In this document: one piece after another, positions 15,673 through 23,435 of the stretch
Position numbering within the stretch: the stretch's first letter is position 1
Layout: each line of letters begins with the position of its first letter
Source of the DNA: a virus
Reading direction: 5' to 3' (one strand)
Virus record (IMG/VR): IMGVR_UViG_3300025889_010579
Location: 1-23,934 of that record
Length of the DNA: 23,934 nucleotides
The notes under the pieces: model-generated
The model's database searches: none
Seen by the model: only the letters and a program-made list of their open reading frames with translations
What the model was told of the DNA's origin: nothing
Position numbers and translations under genes: made by a program

Positions 15673-16366
15673 AATTTACTCTCTTGTTATATTTAGTTTC
15701 ACCATATTCATTACGCCATGCTTCGTTACGCATAATGACTTTTGCACGCTGTGCCTTACGTTCTTCACGAGCATTTGATTGTTGTTTTAAATTAACAAAC
15801 GCTTGTGCTTTAGAGTCAGACAGCAATATTTGAAACATTTTTTCTGGAATGTCTGGAACAAACGTATCTGAGTGTGTCCATGTTGGTTGAATTGAAGCAT
15901 ATACTTTTGTTTTTTGTTGTTGTAACGTAGACTCAACACTAGCATTATATGCGTCAAAAACTACATATTCGTCGTCATATGTAGTCCAATAAGTAGGGTC
16001 ACGAGTGAGCACTATGCCATTAGCATCTACTACGTTTGCTTGAGCCGTTCTATTATCTAATAGCTCTGTAAAATCACTTGGAGAAAGATACTCAACTTCT
16101 TGTTTATTGTACCTAATCCATTTGATTTTATTCCACGTGTCTTTCATTTGCATTTTAGTAGGATTGTTTAAATCAGACAACGCTATAAGACTATCTAAGT
16201 CAAACATAAAAGGCCAATCACGTTGGCTAATTAAATCAAAAAAAGATTCTTTAACAAGCTCTGCTACTTGAATAGATTCTACTGTATCATCAATGCTGTT
16301 AACATTGTCGCTATCCATTGCATTTAAAATACTTTGTGTAAGTTCTAATAGCGTGTATTTAGCCAT
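15659..16366 (-). CDS. Head-to-tail adaptor, T7 gp11-like (tail tubular protein A)
   Basis: 235 residues (T7 gp11 is 196). Visible family features: an N-terminal helix TLLELTQSILNAMDSDNVNSI, then DTVESIQVAELVKESFFDLIS and the QRDWPFM segment, which is the adaptor pattern of SxxVxxxLxxIGExxVxSL followed by a helix and R-D/G-WxF. The C-terminal half includes KMFQILLSDSKAQAFVNLKQ and a basic tail (NKRVNYGRK). In the virion such a protein forms a ring under the portal and connects it to the nozzle. Gene order supports this: it follows the head genes and precedes the nozzle. ATG 16366 is two bases after the preceding stop. P22 gp4-type adaptors are an alternative relative, but the T7 type fits the rest of the tail genes. 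Confidence 0.78.
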   Translation of the reverse strand: MAKYTLLELTQSILNAMDSDNVNSIDDTVESIQVAELVKESFFDLISQRDWPFMFDLDSLIALSDLNNPTKMQMKDTWNKIKWIRYNKQEVEYLSPSDFTELLDNRTAQANVVDANGIVLTRDPTYWTTYDDEYVVFDAYNASVESTLQQQKTKVYASIQPTWTHSDTFVPDIPEKMFQILLSDSKAQAFVNLKQQSNAREERKAQRAKVIMRNEAWRNEYGETKYNKRVNYGRK

Positions 16367-16368
16367 TT

Positions 16369-17016
16369 TTAACTACCTGCAGTTGATGCCATAATAGACA
16401 TAGTGTATACGTTAATATCGCCACTACCACCGTGATTTTTAGCATATACTTCTACGTAATCATTTGTAGACATAGCTAAATCAGCATGACTACTCATTAC
16501 AAGTTTTTCGCCTGATTTACTTGTAGAAATAACTTGACTTCCTGCAACAATTACTCCATTTTTATAAACAGCCATTTCAATGTCTTTATTAGCGCCAGAA
16601 GATTGGTCAATTGACATATTAAAAACAACATCTAAATCTACAGTATTAGTGCCTGTATATGTAAGTCTAGCGTTTGTACCTTCAGTAATAAGTTGAGGTG
16701 ACCCAGTAGCGACTGTAGTAGCATTTACTTTTTGCCATGCGGTAGACGTTACAGTTAACGTATATGGAGAAGCTATGTTATAAAAATAAACATTGCCATG
16801 TGCAGTAGAAGCAAACAAAAACCCTCCGCTACCATCAGAAACAACAAAATCACCTGCAATTCCGTTTGCGGTGATTCCTTCTAAACTTGTTGGAGGTATT
16901 TTTTTCCAAGTTCCACTACCACTACTAGTTTTTACATACACGCCATTTGTAGGTGCAGATGTAATACCTTTTGGTTCATGTAACTCACTGCCAGTTAAAT
17001 CTGCATGTCGTACCAT
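16369..17016 (-). CDS. Head-fibre-like or trimeric decoration protein
   Basis: 215 residues. The first 20 carry HADLTGSELHEPKG, an anchor motif recurring at the N-terminus of phage head fibres and similar surface proteins. A short linker with GVYVKTSSGSGTWKKI follows. Residues about 75-215 are strongly beta-rich (VYFYNIASPYTLTV, ARLTYTGTNTVDLDVVFNMS, IEMAVYKNGVIVAGS, DINVYTMSIMAS) and read like a trimeric jelly roll of the C1q/TNF type, with alternating short strands and small polar turns. Probably displayed on the capsid, perhaps binding cell surfaces. It lies directly after a terminator, so its transcription depends on read-through or a separate promoter. GGAG precedes ATG 17016. Assigning it to the head rather than the tail is inference from position next to the capsid genes. 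Confidence 0.65.
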   Translation of the reverse strand: MVRHADLTGSELHEPKGITSAPTNGVYVKTSSGSGTWKKIPPTSLEGITANGIAGDFVVSDGSGGFLFASTAHGNVYFYNIASPYTLTVTSTAWQKVNATTVATGSPQLITEGTNARLTYTGTNTVDLDVVFNMSIDQSSGANKDIEMAVYKNGVIVAGSQVISTSKSGEKLVMSSHADLAMSTNDYVEVYAKNHGGSGDINVYTMSIMASTAGS

Positions 17017-17025
17017 ACAATCTCC

Positions 17026-17058
17026 AAAAAAATGGGGAGAGAGGCTACACCCCTCCCC
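17026..17058 (-). terminator. Rho-independent terminator downstream of the capsid genes
   Basis: On the - strand a 9-bp stem GGGGAGGGG (17058-17050) / TCTCTCCCC (17042-17034), with two G-U pairs and a 7-base loop, is followed by A and seven T (17032-17026). It lies in a 53-base gap, 14 bases after the stop of the capsid-adjacent gene. Its position is comparable to the terminator that follows gene 10 of T7, where it limits expression of later genes relative to the capsid. Confidence 0.85.
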
Positions 17059-17069
17059 CCTGTTACACC

Positions 17070-17531
17070 TTAGATGTAACGAACAATGATGTCAGCATCA
17101 CCAGCGGTATAAGAGCCAGCAAAAGCAACGTCCAAGGTGTCAGCCGTAGCGTACACTTTGCCCAGAGCTTTGGCAGTAGCATCCGTACCACCAACAGCGT
17201 ATGCACCACCAGCACGGATGGTAGCACCAGCCGTCAGGCTAGCCGTAGCACCTTGCGTGGTAGAAATCCAGCCATCGCCATCGCTGCCATCACCGACAGA
17301 AACTGACGTACCGCCTACCCAAGCAGTGCCAACTTTCATAATAACATCTAGCACAACCGAACCAGCCGGGATAGCTACATTAGCACCCGAAGATTCCCAA
17401 GTAATAGCTAGACGAGCTTCCTTAACCTGACCGTCGGTGTCATGCACTCCAGCCTCATTGCGTTCTGCAAAGTTAGGGCCAAAGCCTACAACCAAACCGT
17501 CAGCGTTCGTCCAAGTAGATTTACGAGTCAT
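17070..17531 (-). CDS. Capsid-adjacent structural protein, probable decoration protein
   Basis: 153 residues, rich in Gly, Ala, Thr and Val, with almost no Cys or Met. It begins MTRKSTWTNADGLVVGFGP and is mainly beta: LAITWESSGANVAIPAGSVV, VIMKVGTAWVGG, then a Gly/Ala/Thr-rich stretch and a C-terminal DADIIVRYI. It lies 17 bases after the major capsid gene and just before the terminator, and shares the capsid gene's unusually GC-rich codons, so it is probably made in similar, large amounts. A head decoration (cement) protein is the best fit; a minor capsid protein is possible. No characterised family was recognised. AGGGGAGA before ATG 17531 is a good ribosome binding site. Confidence 0.72.
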   Translation of the reverse strand: MTRKSTWTNADGLVVGFGPNFAERNEAGVHDTDGQVKEARLAITWESSGANVAIPAGSVVLDVIMKVGTAWVGGTSVSVGDGSDGDGWISTTQGATASLTAGATIRAGGAYAVGGTDATAKALGKVYATADTLDVAFAGSYTAGDADIIVRYI

Positions 17532-17548
17532 TTCAATTCTCCCCTAGT

Positions 17549-18505
17549 TTAGATGGTGCTCTTGGTAATGACGCCAACCAGACACTCAGGACGGTACAGC
17601 TTCAAACCAAAACGAGCGTTCATCACATACTCGTCACGGCGCAGGTCTTTGTTGCGCTCGTATTCAACACGAGGCAATTGACGATAAGCGCCAACGAACG
17701 GGGTAAGGTCGCCACCAACAGACATAAAGATGTTGGTAACAGGAGCAGCAGGAACCGAAACACTGTCGATGGTCGTGTCGGTAGGTGTAGCCAAGAAATT
17801 GGACACATACACATCAAAACCAAAGATGTTACGGATGAAACGCATACCCGTTACTTCGTTCACAAAACCACCATTTACAATACCACCAAAGGCGGGGTTG
17901 TTCGTGAAGGCTTGTGCGCCAACGAGGTTGTTAAACACATACTCTTGCGACGGGTCAATAATAGCAACACGAGTGCCACCAGCTTGAGCCTTGTCCAAAG
18001 CATATTTAGCTTTAGCAAAGTCGTCTAGCGCCAACACAGTGTTTGACGAACCCGAAGCCACAAAACGGTGGTCAGCACCGTTAATTTCATTGGTGTTGTT
18101 CACCGTTTGCGTGTTAGCCAAAGCAAACACAGAACCTTCAAGGTTCTCGTCCAAAGCGCGGCGCATTTTGGTTGGGAACATACCAATCAATTGTTGCGAA
18201 TAATAACTATCCTGCTTGGCTTTATCCGTGATGAAAGTAGCAGCCTCAACGTAGCGGTCGATGCTAAAGGTGAACTCACCAGTATCCATCGAATCATACG
18301 TAACAGGCGTATTTTCAGCCACTTCACGCATCGGCAATTCGCCAACAGAAGGAATGTTAAACGTATTCCCGTCAGGAAAACCATTGAGCATACGAACATA
18401 CTTCGTGCCCATTAGTTGTTCTTGCAGGATGTCTTTTAGTTCAGATGACCAGAGTTCAGTGCGAACCAGATGGTCATTGACTTTTGCATAATCAACACCA
18501 GCCAT
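17549..18505 (-). CDS. Major capsid protein, HK97 fold
   Basis: 318 residues. The sequence follows the capsid pattern of short-tailed phages: an N-terminal helix region (WSSELKDILQEQLMGTKYVR), an E-loop-like part with GNTFNIPSVGELPMREVAE, the long spine helix region (MFPTKMRRALDENLEGSVFA), a P-domain with DDFAKAKYALDKAQ and RVAIIDPSQEYVF, and a C-terminal A-domain (GFDVYVSNFL, RDEYVMNARFGLKLYRPE). It forms the icosahedral shell around the scaffold gene's product, which is encoded just upstream. The ribosome binding site AAGGAGATATAA is near-perfect, and the codons are noticeably richer in C/G at third positions than the surrounding genes, as expected for the most abundant virion protein. No N-terminal maturation-protease domain and no protease gene are seen here. 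Confidence 0.93.
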   Translation of the reverse strand: MAGVDYAKVNDHLVRTELWSSELKDILQEQLMGTKYVRMLNGFPDGNTFNIPSVGELPMREVAENTPVTYDSMDTGEFTFSIDRYVEAATFITDKAKQDSYYSQQLIGMFPTKMRRALDENLEGSVFALANTQTVNNTNEINGADHRFVASGSSNTVLALDDFAKAKYALDKAQAGGTRVAIIDPSQEYVFNNLVGAQAFTNNPAFGGIVNGGFVNEVTGMRFIRNIFGFDVYVSNFLATPTDTTIDSVSVPAAPVTNIFMSVGGDLTPFVGAYRQLPRVEYERNKDLRRDEYVMNARFGLKLYRPECLVGVITKSTI

Positions 18506-18515
18506 TTATATCTCC

Positions 18516-19247
18516 TTATCGACCAAAATATAGGTCGGGGTTTTTAGTAACAGTTTGTTGCAACTTGTATTGAAACTCTTGTGACCAGTACATTTCAGGG
18601 TTTTCCTTACGGATTTTAGCAGCCCATTCTTTAGTACCTTCAACAGTGTCACGAGGTGTTCCGCTATACGTTACAGACGTAGTATTTGCAGAGCCAGTAT
18701 CTATGTTATTAGTAACAGCAGGTGTTCCTGCAAACAAAGACACAAATTCTGCGGGGTCAGTTGCAGCCAATTCCATCAAGATTTTTTGTTTCTCAGGAGT
18801 GTTAGCTCGTTTTTGAAACACTTCTCCTGCTTTTTCACCAAACTTTTCTTTCATAAGTTTGTCTGCCATAAGCAAGTTTTGATTCTTGGTTTCAGAGGCT
18901 TTTCTACCCTCTAACGTTCTATCTACAAGTTGTTGCACATCTTCTGGGGTTAACCCTGAAACAGTAGGCTTGTCTGCCTCTGGTGCTGGTTCCTGTGTAG
19001 TGATACGTTCAAGCACTTCATCAATGGTTTTAGCTTGTGCTACTTGCTGACGTAGTTGTTGATTTTCCTCTTTCAAGGTGTTAATAAACTGGTCAGCATT
19101 TGCATAGGCTTTTGCCAAATCTTCCGGGCTTTTATATTTTTGTTTTTCACCAACAAGGGCGTTAAACAAAGACGCTTCAGTTGTCGCTTCAGCAGGTTCT
19201 GCAGATTGGTCGTCTGCTTGATTATTAAAAATAGTAGCATCGGTCAT
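18516..19247 (-). CDS. Capsid scaffold protein
   Basis: 243 residues, acidic N-terminus, mostly helical. Residues about 35-75 carry YKSPEDLAKAYANADQFIN followed by a coiled coil (LKEENQQLRQQVAQ), the signature arrangement of short-tailed phage assembly scaffolds, then a Pro/Glu linker and a second helical part with EKFGEKAGEVFQKRAN. A final segment (MYWSQEFQYKLQQTV) could bind the capsid. Scaffolds guide procapsid assembly and leave before packaging. The gene is immediately upstream of the major capsid gene with a ten-base gap; AAGGAGAAAAGC precedes ATG 19247. Upstream is a 47-base gap, the second-largest in the late block. Confidence 0.87.
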   Translation of the reverse strand: MTDATIFNNQADDQSAEPAEATTEASLFNALVGEKQKYKSPEDLAKAYANADQFINTLKEENQQLRQQVAQAKTIDEVLERITTQEPAPEADKPTVSGLTPEDVQQLVDRTLEGRKASETKNQNLLMADKLMKEKFGEKAGEVFQKRANTPEKQKILMELAATDPAEFVSLFAGTPAVTNNIDTGSANTTSVTYSGTPRDTVEGTKEWAAKIRKENPEMYWSQEFQYKLQQTVTKNPDLYFGR

Positions 19248-19294
19248 GCTTTTCTCCTTATATTATTTGCTTAGAGTCAAAAAAACACAAAAGT

Positions 19295-19546
19295 TTACAT
19301 TTTAGCTGATTTTGGCAAAATAGAGATAATATAGTCTATTACCTTTACTTGTCCCATATTATACGCTAGTTTAGCGTAATGGTTAGGGCAATCAAAATCA
19401 TCTTTTGTAATACTATTTACTTCTTCTTTTAAATCCACCAATACCTTGTACAGCGGTTCTAAAGTGTACCCAGCATTTTCCCACAGTTTTTTGTATTCTT
19501 CTGTAGATGTATCACTAGGTTTATTTTTAATAAGTTTTAAATTCAT
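19295..19546 (-). CDS. Hypothetical protein between portal and scaffold (83 aa)
   Basis: 83 residues starting MNLKLIKNKPSDTSTEEYKK. Mostly helical: EEYKKLWENAGYTLEPLYKVL, VDLKEEVNSI, then NHYAKLAYNMGQVKVIDYII. One cysteine (CPNHY), no signal or membrane segment. The ATG at 19546 overlaps the portal TGA as ATGA (19543-19546), so it is translationally coupled to the portal. Small unassigned genes at this place are common in podovirus genomes. No function assigned. Confidence 0.75.
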   Translation of the reverse strand: MNLKLIKNKPSDTSTEEYKKLWENAGYTLEPLYKVLVDLKEEVNSITKDDFDCPNHYAKLAYNMGQVKVIDYIISILPKSAKM

Positions 19547-21312
19547 TGTTGTTCAATGGGAATATCTGCTCCCATGTCTCCTTCTAAATCAACTTGTTGT
19601 TGTACAGCGAGGTCTTCTTGTAATTGATTAACAAGTTGCTGTGTTTCAGCTTGTTCAAACAACATTACATTATCTTGTACAATCTTGTAGTTTTGCCAGC
19701 CAAGGTTTTCTTCTAGAGCTTTAGCAATAGCTTTACCACTCATGTGAGCTGCAACAGTTGGAATAGCTTGTACAGCAGCAACTGTTTGAGAAAGCTCTTG
19801 AATAAACTTAGCTTGTTCTGCAAAATGACGAGCACCAACTGGATAAATTTTACCAGCAGCCATTAAGTCATCTTTTGTAATTTCAACAAAGTCTTCAGTA
19901 CCAAATTGCTCATCAACTGCACGAACACGTTCTACACCTTCAAAATTACGAATAGCTTCAGCTAACATACCGTTAAGTAATGGCTCAAGAATATTACGCT
20001 CAAACCAGCTTACTTTGCTTTGGAAAATACGACCAGCAGCATTTTCAAGACGCTGCACTTCATATTTAGTTTTTTCACCGGGGCTACGAATGCCCATAGC
20101 CTCACGAGGTGTGCCAGCAAGTTCTTCCATACGATTCATTAAATCACGAATTTGTAGGTCTGCTTGCAACGCAGTAGCATCAGGGCGCATAAAATCTACG
20201 TCACCCTCATCACCCACAAACACTGTAGCTCCGGGTTCATACTCAAACTCTTCTACAGTAGTTCCACGCACTTTTATTACTGGATACGCAATAAGGTCAA
20301 ATACGTCAGCTTTAAGGTTTTCTAAATGGTCAATACGATATTGCATACCAACCAATTGGTCTAATGGCCCTTGTGCCCACAGGTTGTCAGTACGTAGCCG
20401 CCACCCACAATGATGGATTGGTTTACGCCCTGTCCATAAAGGGTTAAGTTGTTTACGCAAAATCCATTTACGGTCAATAATAGTAATAAGTTGGTTACGC
20501 AGCATTTCTTGCGTTTCAGGGTCATAAATGTCGCCCCAAAATTCTAACAACTCTACCATGTCACTGTCAAGGTATTCGTCTAAACTTCCAAATCCGTCAA
20601 TAGCCAAGTTTACTTCTTTTTTAAACTCAGGGTCATCACGATAACTTTGACGAAATTGCAAAGCTTTTTTAACAGATGTTTTGTTGTAATTTAATGCAGG
20701 TTTAGTTTCAATGTCAGTAAGCAAGTCACCAATAGACTTAAGCATACGCCGAATTACAGGTGTTTTTTCAAACGATTCACTTACAGGATTAAATACAATG
20801 TCATTAGGATTAATACGATAGGCTTTAGGCCCAATATATTTAGATACAACTTGACCGTCGGGGCCTTCTACAATATCTCGTACATAATCGTATGTAACAA
20901 ACACATTACCAAAATCAATGTAATCATAGATAAGTTGCGATACTAGTAATTGAAAATTTGATGCTTTTAATTTTTGCATCATATAATTTGTAATTGCATA
21001 ACGTTTTTGCAACAAGTTTTCGTTTTTATCAACAGCTTCCCACATAAACCATTTTTCAGATGGGAACAATGCAGCAAGATAGTTTGCATGTAAGTTATCA
21101 CGAATCTGTGTTAATTTAGGAGTCACTGTAGAGTTTTTCCACGGCAGCTTACTGTTACTAGTACTGCGTGTATCTGTTGCAAACAAATATTGACGCAACT
21201 CTTGCATATTGTCTCGCCATGTTGCTCTAGCATCATTCCAACGTACCCAGAGGTCGCTAATTTTGCTTGCTAGCAAATCATCTTTTAAAGATACTTGTAT
21301 ATTTTCATTCAT
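19543..21312 (-). CDS. Portal (head-tail connector) protein
   Basis: 589 residues, in the usual range for T7-like portals (T7 gp8 is 536). Features: ISDLWVRWNDARATWRDNMQEL and LRQYLFATD near the N-terminus, LPWKNSTVTPKLTQIRDNLHANYL, a GNVFVTYDYVRDIV segment and PKAYRINPNDIVFNP, followed by NPLWTGRKPIHHCGW and QLVGMQYRIDHLENLKADVFD; these occur in this order in dodecameric portals of short-tailed phages. The C-terminus is Gln-rich, helical and acidic, as expected for the crown region. It forms the ring through which terminase packs DNA and onto which the adaptor docks. ATG 21312 overlaps the large terminase TGA as ATGA, showing coupled translation. Confidence 0.9.
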   Translation of the reverse strand: MNENIQVSLKDDLLASKISDLWVRWNDARATWRDNMQELRQYLFATDTRSTSNSKLPWKNSTVTPKLTQIRDNLHANYLAALFPSEKWFMWEAVDKNENLLQKRYAITNYMMQKLKASNFQLLVSQLIYDYIDFGNVFVTYDYVRDIVEGPDGQVVSKYIGPKAYRINPNDIVFNPVSESFEKTPVIRRMLKSIGDLLTDIETKPALNYNKTSVKKALQFRQSYRDDPEFKKEVNLAIDGFGSLDEYLDSDMVELLEFWGDIYDPETQEMLRNQLITIIDRKWILRKQLNPLWTGRKPIHHCGWRLRTDNLWAQGPLDQLVGMQYRIDHLENLKADVFDLIAYPVIKVRGTTVEEFEYEPGATVFVGDEGDVDFMRPDATALQADLQIRDLMNRMEELAGTPREAMGIRSPGEKTKYEVQRLENAAGRIFQSKVSWFERNILEPLLNGMLAEAIRNFEGVERVRAVDEQFGTEDFVEITKDDLMAAGKIYPVGARHFAEQAKFIQELSQTVAAVQAIPTVAAHMSGKAIAKALEENLGWQNYKIVQDNVMLFEQAETQQLVNQLQEDLAVQQQVDLEGDMGADIPIEQQ

Positions 21313-22829
21313 AGTGCTACACCACCAAATCTAGAATTAAAAGGAATTACATTCGATTTCCTACTCCACATACGAGTCATAGGTGCTTTACAAATCTCTA
21401 TACAAGCTGCTACAGCATCTTTAACGTCATCGTGTTCAGGATTGTTCAAAATAAGTTCTTCTTCCAAAATTTGGCAGTTACCTCCTTTGTAGTGCCAAAT
21501 CTGTCCATTGCTGTACCGAGGCTCAAGAATAGCTGCGATACGCTCCGCTTTGCTCATATTACGTGGAGGATTGTACTCATCAATGCTAAATGCAATTTGC
21601 TGTCCACGCATATACTCTTTAAACTGTTGTACAATAAGTCGCTGTGCTGCAACCACTTCACAACGTAGTCGTTTAAATTTCCACTTACGATATACTGCTT
21701 CTGCTCTATCATACATAACAGATATTTTATTAGTTTTAAATCTATCAATATCTAATATATAATAGTTATTATCTTCATCTACTCCAATAACAGCTATAAC
21801 AGTATAGTCAGCAGTATTACTGACAGAATATGCAAAGTCCATAGAAGCATACACACTTAACATATTATCACCAATATACCACGCCCCACTAATGTTGTCA
21901 ATCTGTTCTTTATTATAATATAAAAATCTGCTTTTGTCAATAAGCTGAGTTTCTACAGCATTAGGATTATTGTAGTATTGTGCATAAAATTGTGTTACAT
22001 CTAGGTATTTCGCTTTTTTTCTAGCCAACTCTTTAGCGTCAAAACCAAATGCTTTGCCATCAGCCCTCCGCTGTTTAGGCCAAAGGAACTCACCATTTGT
22101 TTCAACTGTTCTTTCAAAAGTTTCATAAACATGTTCTTCTGTCTCCTCATCTGTATCGTCATCAAAGTAGATTTCCGTCATGTCCATCATATCTTTATAT
22201 AAGTCACCCGGATGATAACGTGTGCCTACAGCCCATTCTTTTGCACCTGTAGATTCAATAGAAGACAACTGAGAGTAAAACGCCCTTACTTGTTCTCGTC
22301 CTGTATTCGTATACGCATTGTCAGGAACTACTACATCATCTAGCACTGCTACATTACAATGCAACCCTGTGACGTTAGCCGTAATACCTGCAGCTTTAAC
22401 AGTAGCGTCACGCACGCCTTCTTCTTTACGTTTAGGATGGTCTACCGATATTTCATCTACTGCCCAACGTTCACGTTTACCTTCTAATTCGTTTACCATC
22501 TCAGGCCAATAAAACCTATAGATGTCACTTGTTAATATATCTTTAATACTTTTCAATTGTTTTTCAGCAAGGTTAGCTGTCGCAGATACGTACAATACAG
22601 TAGTTTCTGGATGACGAGTAATCCACCATGCTACCCGATATGCAATCATTGCGCTTTTTTGATGGTCACGAGGCAACAACACAAGCTGGTTATCTTTAGC
22701 ATCATCACGTTGCCACCAGTAACATAGTTCTTCATGAATAGCGCCAAGCACCCTGTGGGGTGCTACTAACCTAATAAATGTAAGTAGGTCAGTTTCTGCT
22801 GCTTGTTTGATTAAGTCTTTATCGCTCAA
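21309..22829 (-). CDS. terL: Terminase large subunit (DNA packaging motor)
   Basis: 506 residues. ATPase half: deviant Walker A LPRDHQKS at residues 52-59, coupling motif SATAN near 82-86, Walker B-type AVLDDVV around 161-167. Nuclease half: ASMDFAYS with D331 opening the RNase H-like fold, D341, YILDIDRF near 358-363, and a C-terminal HDDVKDAVAA with the last conserved acid. The LPRxHxKS and LDDVV spellings match T7 gp19-type terminases. It pumps DNA through the portal and cuts concatemers. Start: TTG at 22829, with AAGGAA upstream and no earlier in-frame start after the previous gene's stop; the rare start may hold down the level of this toxic nuclease. No separate small terminase was recognised. 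Confidence 0.93.
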   Translation of the reverse strand: MSDKDLIKQAAETDLLTFIRLVAPHRVLGAIHEELCYWWQRDDAKDNQLVLLPRDHQKSAMIAYRVAWWITRHPETTVLYVSATANLAEKQLKSIKDILTSDIYRFYWPEMVNELEGKRERWAVDEISVDHPKRKEEGVRDATVKAAGITANVTGLHCNVAVLDDVVVPDNAYTNTGREQVRAFYSQLSSIESTGAKEWAVGTRYHPGDLYKDMMDMTEIYFDDDTDEETEEHVYETFERTVETNGEFLWPKQRRADGKAFGFDAKELARKKAKYLDVTQFYAQYYNNPNAVETQLIDKSRFLYYNKEQIDNISGAWYIGDNMLSVYASMDFAYSVSNTADYTVIAVIGVDEDNNYYILDIDRFKTNKISVMYDRAEAVYRKWKFKRLRCEVVAAQRLIVQQFKEYMRGQQIAFSIDEYNPPRNMSKAERIAAILEPRYSNGQIWHYKGGNCQILEEELILNNPEHDDVKDAVAACIEICKAPMTRMWSRKSNVIPFNSRFGGVAL

Positions 22830-22831
22830 GC

Positions 22832-22978
22832 TTATTTCCTTTTTGCTGTTTTTTTAGAATCTTTAAATGCTTTAGCAGTAGGAGCACCTTTGCTTCCGGG
22901 CTTACGCATTTTTTCTTTACTGCCTTCTTTAATGCGTTTACGTTTTGCATGAATATTTGCATATAAACCGGGTTTCAT
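22832..22978 (-). CDS. Small basic hypothetical protein (48 aa)
   Basis: 48 residues starting MKPGLYANIHAKRKRIKEGS and ending in KKTAKRK; about two fifths Lys/Arg. The KxGLYANIHxKRxRIKxGSxEKMRKPGSxGAPT pattern is, from memory, common in small genes next to terminase or structural genes of many phages. Its ATG overlaps the previous TAA (TAATG, 22980-22976), so it is coupled to it; its own tail supplies the ribosome binding site for the terminase TTG. Function unknown. The charge suggests nucleic-acid contact. Confidence 0.75.
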   Translation of the reverse strand: MKPGLYANIHAKRKRIKEGSKEKMRKPGSKGAPTAKAFKDSKKTAKRK

Positions 22979-23265
22979 TACCATTTCACCTTATCAGCCC
23001 AATACGCTGCTGACATTTTGCCTTTAGCAATGTTACGTCCATGCCGTGCTTTAAAACTAGCGCGTTTGTTTTTCATACGCTCAGATTCACCAGCTTTAGG
23101 TTTACCTGCAGTAGAAGCGCCTTGTTCACCAAAACGAATAGTCTTAACTTTGTCACCTTCTTTAGCTACAACAACGTGCGATTTTTTAGGATGGTTAGGA
23201 GTACGTTTTGGCTTGTTAAATCCAGACACTCCTGCACGTTTTAGTCGTGGGTCACGCTCACTCAT
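22978..23265 (-). CDS. Basic hypothetical protein (95 aa), phage-conserved type
   Basis: 95 residues, strongly basic, starting MSERDPRLKRAGVSGFNKPKR. The part from about residue 40 (KTIRFGEQGAS, then RMKNKRASFKARHGRNI and AAYWADKVKW) resembles a family of small proteins found in very diverse tailed phages that share IRFGxxG...RxSFxARH...YWxxxxW; I recall the pattern but am not sure of its Pfam number. AAAGGAGG precedes ATG 23265, and the start overlaps the preceding TGA as ATGA. It lies between lysis and terminase genes, where a small terminase could be expected, but no helix-turn-helix or coiled coil is seen. Function unknown. Confidence 0.8.
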   Translation of the reverse strand: MSERDPRLKRAGVSGFNKPKRTPNHPKKSHVVVAKEGDKVKTIRFGEQGASTAGKPKAGESERMKNKRASFKARHGRNIAKGKMSAAYWADKVKW

Positions 23266-23435
23266 ATCATACCTCCTTTTGCTGGAACACAGGCAGCGTT
23301 AAAAGGGACACTACCATCAGTGTTAATTTTATATGCCTCTTCTACACATTCCTGCATAGTTTCTACTGTCTTTTCTCCTTGTACTTGCAAAACGCCCGGA
23401 GAAAGGAACGTAAATAAAATAATAATAAATTTCAT
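23262..23435 (-). CDS. Small exported protein with two cysteines (57 aa)
   Basis: 57 residues. Residues 1-20 (MKFIIILFTFLSPGVLQVQG) form a Lys-plus-hydrophobic signal peptide or membrane anchor; there is no lipobox, so it is not a lipoprotein. The mature part has two cysteines (C30 in MQECVEE, C49 in NAACVPA), spaced to allow one disulfide in the periplasm. The reading frame is held by ATGA overlaps on both sides: its ATG with the endolysin stop (23432-23435) and its TGA with the next ATG. Position directly after holin and endolysin suggests a lysis or lysis-timing role, in the place where spanins usually lie, but the sequence is not spanin-like. No family recognised. Confidence 0.72.
   Translation of the reverse strand: MKFIIILFTFLSPGVLQVQGEKTVETMQECVEEAYKINTDGSVPFNAACVPAKGGMI

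Noticed and set aside
16793-17430. Several + strand open frames of about 100 residues opposite the head-fibre-like and capsid-adjacent genes
   Set aside because: They are antisense to well-supported genes, rich in Pro/Ser/Ala as expected of shadow frames, cross the terminator, and lack ribosome binding sites.
17678-18491. Multiple + strand open frames opposite the capsid gene
   Set aside because: Antisense shadows produced by the GC-richer codons of the capsid gene; no protein-like composition.
19253-19290. Sigma-70-like promoter on the - strand before the scaffold gene (TTGTGT, 17 bases, AATAAT)
   Set aside because: The -35 matches only three of six bases, and transcription would start within or just before the scaffold's ribosome binding site. 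In AT-rich sequence such matches are expected by chance.
19270-19300. Weak hairpin with T run after the 83-residue gene on the - strand (AAAC/GTTT, then T)
   Set aside because: The stem is only four base pairs with no GC-rich part; not a convincing terminator.
20015-20413. 132-residue + strand open frame opposite the portal gene
   Set aside because: Arg/Ser-rich shadow of a strongly supported coding region; no start signals.
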